From: Aromatoleum petrolei
GTDB lineage: Bacteria > Pseudomonadota > Gammaproteobacteria > Burkholderiales > Rhodocyclaceae
Length of the DNA stretch: 64,000 nt
Assembly: GCF_017894385.1 (NCBI RefSeq)
Contig: NZ_CP059560.1
Span: 2,790,001 to 2,854,000 of the forward strand
Direction: 5' to 3'
Shown here: piece by piece, positions 61,614-64,000 of the stretch
Layout of the letters: each line of letters opens with the position of its first letter
Numbering within the stretch: the stretch's first letter is position 1
Program-made: the position numbers and the translations under genes
The notes under the pieces: generated by a model
What the model saw: the letters and a program-made list of their open reading frames with translations, nothing else
Database searches by the model: none
Told to the model about the DNA's origin: nothing

Positions 61614-61740
61614 GTACGTCTCCCGTGTGCCTTGTCGTGTGCTGGCCACTGCAGGGGGTGGAAAGGGGGGGGCGCAGGGCTGGGGTGGTCGCGGGAGCGG
61701 CTGGAGCGGCTCCCGCGAGGCCGCGCTCATGTTGCTTCTA

Positions 61741-62949
<1,209 letters not shown>

Positions 62950-63181
62950 GTCGGGGGGCTCCTCTCTTTATGTCAGGGGCGCGCATCTTTTGGGCGGGCG
63001 TGCCGCGTGCCATTGTGGGGCAAAACTGCCCGGCGCCGTCAGGCTCGTCGCCTGTTCGAGGGCGGCAGCCCGCTTTGCGCAAGGCGGAAGACGAGGGTCC
63101 AGCCCCGGAAGCGCCGTCGGCCGCATACGACGGAAGGCGCTTCGCTTTCGGGTCAGCAGAAACTCGCTTTCCGCCCTGCGT

Positions 63182-64000
63182 TCAGTAGGTTTCGACGTGG
63201 AAACGGGCCTTGGACAGCAATTGGGGGCGCAGCTGTTCCCAGTCGGAGCCGTTCGCGCGGCAGATGTCGCGGAAGGCTTCCAGCACGCCGGCTTCCATGC
63301 CCTTGAGGCCGCAGATGTAGATGTAGCAGTTGTCGTCCTGCAGCATTTTGAACACCTTGTCGGCGCGCTCGCGGATGGCGTCCTGCACGTAGCGCTTGGG
63401 TTCGCCGGGCACGCGCGAGAACGCGAAGTTGATGTCGATGAACTCCTTCGGCAGCTTCTGCAGCGGGCCGAAGTAGGGCAGTTCCTCGGGCGCGCGGGCG
63501 CCGAAGAACAGCACCAGCTCGCCGCCTTCCTTGCGGTCCATGCGGCGGCGGCGACGCTCGGTCATCGCGCGCATCGGCGCGGAGCCGGTGCCGGTGCAGA
63601 TCATCATGATCGACGAGCCGGGGTGGTTGGGCATCAGGTAGGTCGAGCCGTAGGGGCCGGTGACCTGCACCTTGTCGCCCTTCTTGAGGTCGCACACGTA
63701 GTTCGATGCGACGCCGCGGGTCGGATTGCCTTCGTGGTCCTCGACGACGCGCTTCACCGTCAAGGACAGGTTGTTGTAGTGCGGGCGCTCGCCGTCGCGC
63801 GGGCTGGCGACGGAGTACATGCGCAGCAGGTGCGGCTTGCCCTTTTCGTCGACGCCGGGCGGGATGATGCCGATCGACTGGCCTTCGAGCACCGGGAAGG
63901 GCGTCGTGCCGAAGTCGAGCACGATGTGGTGGATGTCGCTGGAGGCGTCCTCGGCGGTCAGACGGTAGTTGCCGGTGACGGTCGCGGTGATCGGGTTGGC
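63182..64000 (-). CDS. boxA: Benzoyl-CoA 2,3-epoxidase reductase subunit BoxA, 5' end outside window
   Basis: The C-terminal 272 residues of a ferredoxin-NADP reductase-like protein: [14 protein letters not shown] (FAD binding), then [20 protein letters not shown] (NADPH binding) and [16 protein letters not shown]. Coding continues in frame to the window edge ([14 protein letters not shown]...), so the N-terminal ferredoxin-like part is missing only because the window ends. BoxA passes electrons from NADPH to BoxB for oxygen-dependent epoxidation of benzoyl-CoA. Confidence 0.93.
   Translation of the reverse strand, partial: ANPITATVTGNYRLTAEDASSDIHHIVLDFGTTPFPVLEGQSIGIIPPGVDEKGKPHLLRMYSVASPRDGERPHYNNLSLTVKRVVEDHEGNPTRGVASNYVCDLKKGDKVQVTGPYGSTYLMPNHPGSSIMMICTGTGSAPMRAMTERRRRRMDRKEGGELVLFFGARAPEELPYFGPLQKLPKEFIDINFAFSRVPGEPKRYVQDAIRERADKVFKMLQDDNCYIYICGLKGMEAGVLEAFRDICRANGSDWEQLRPQLLSKARFHVETY

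Noticed and set aside
62950..63181. Terminator between boxA and the thiolase gene
   Set aside because: A CCGTCG/CGACGG hairpin exists but without a T-run; the genes may be co-transcribed.

Overview
ORGANISM. The window is GC-rich apart from its first 8 kb. It carries a benzoyl-CoA epoxidase reductase (boxA), a 3-oxoadipyl-CoA thiolase, a phasin, a regulatory PTS and metX/metW. Together these suggest a betaproteobacterium of the Rhodocyclales, in the Azoarcus/Aromatoleum/Thauera group. This is inferred from gene content only. REGION 1, positions 1-8180: a chromosomal-type integron cassette array read leftward. Ten attC sites delimit ten complete one-gene cassettes and one truncated cassette. 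For all ten complete cassettes the distal core site of the attC matches the 5' core of the same cassette exactly, which fixes the boundaries to the base. Cargo includes a reverse transcriptase with a YRDD active site in first position, two HEPN-like proteins, a GIY-YIG nuclease, a HExxH zincin, a bacterial PH-domain protein, a lipoprotein and several unknowns. A strong promoter stands at the head of the array, but no integrase gene is visible. REGION 2, positions 8569-40503: one leftward operon of 22 genes, about 32 kb, encoding an extracellular contractile injection system (eCIS, Pvc/Afp type). It has a DUF4255 terminator, sheath and sheath-like proteins, two tube proteins, a CIS_tube protein, a DUF5908 peptide, separate hub and spike, gp25, J-like and tail-I-like baseplate proteins, and a protein with a hydrophobic C-terminus. 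It also has three adaptor-like proteins sharing an N-terminal module (one with a very long coiled coil), two less familiar proteins and an AAA+ ATPase. The last two genes encode DUF4157 proteins that look like cargo: one adds an OmpA-like domain and a second zincin site, the other an HNH-like nuclease motif and a long beta-rich region. REGION 3, positions 40911-64000: ordinary chromosome, nearly all leftward. It holds SMUG-type uracil-DNA glycosylase and ampG; metX-metW under a SAM-II riboswitch followed by an intrinsic terminator; manX-ptsH-ptsI followed directly by siaA-siaB-siaC-siaD; an AsmA-like protein; a tri-haem cytochrome; a YbiT-type ABC-F ATPase; a CHASE-GGDEF protein; TrhP; a phasin whose promoter lies between two inverted operator-like motifs; a hydrolase; a hemerythrin-like protein; the thiolase; and the 3' two thirds of boxA. 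No tRNA, rRNA, CRISPR or insertion sequence was seen.
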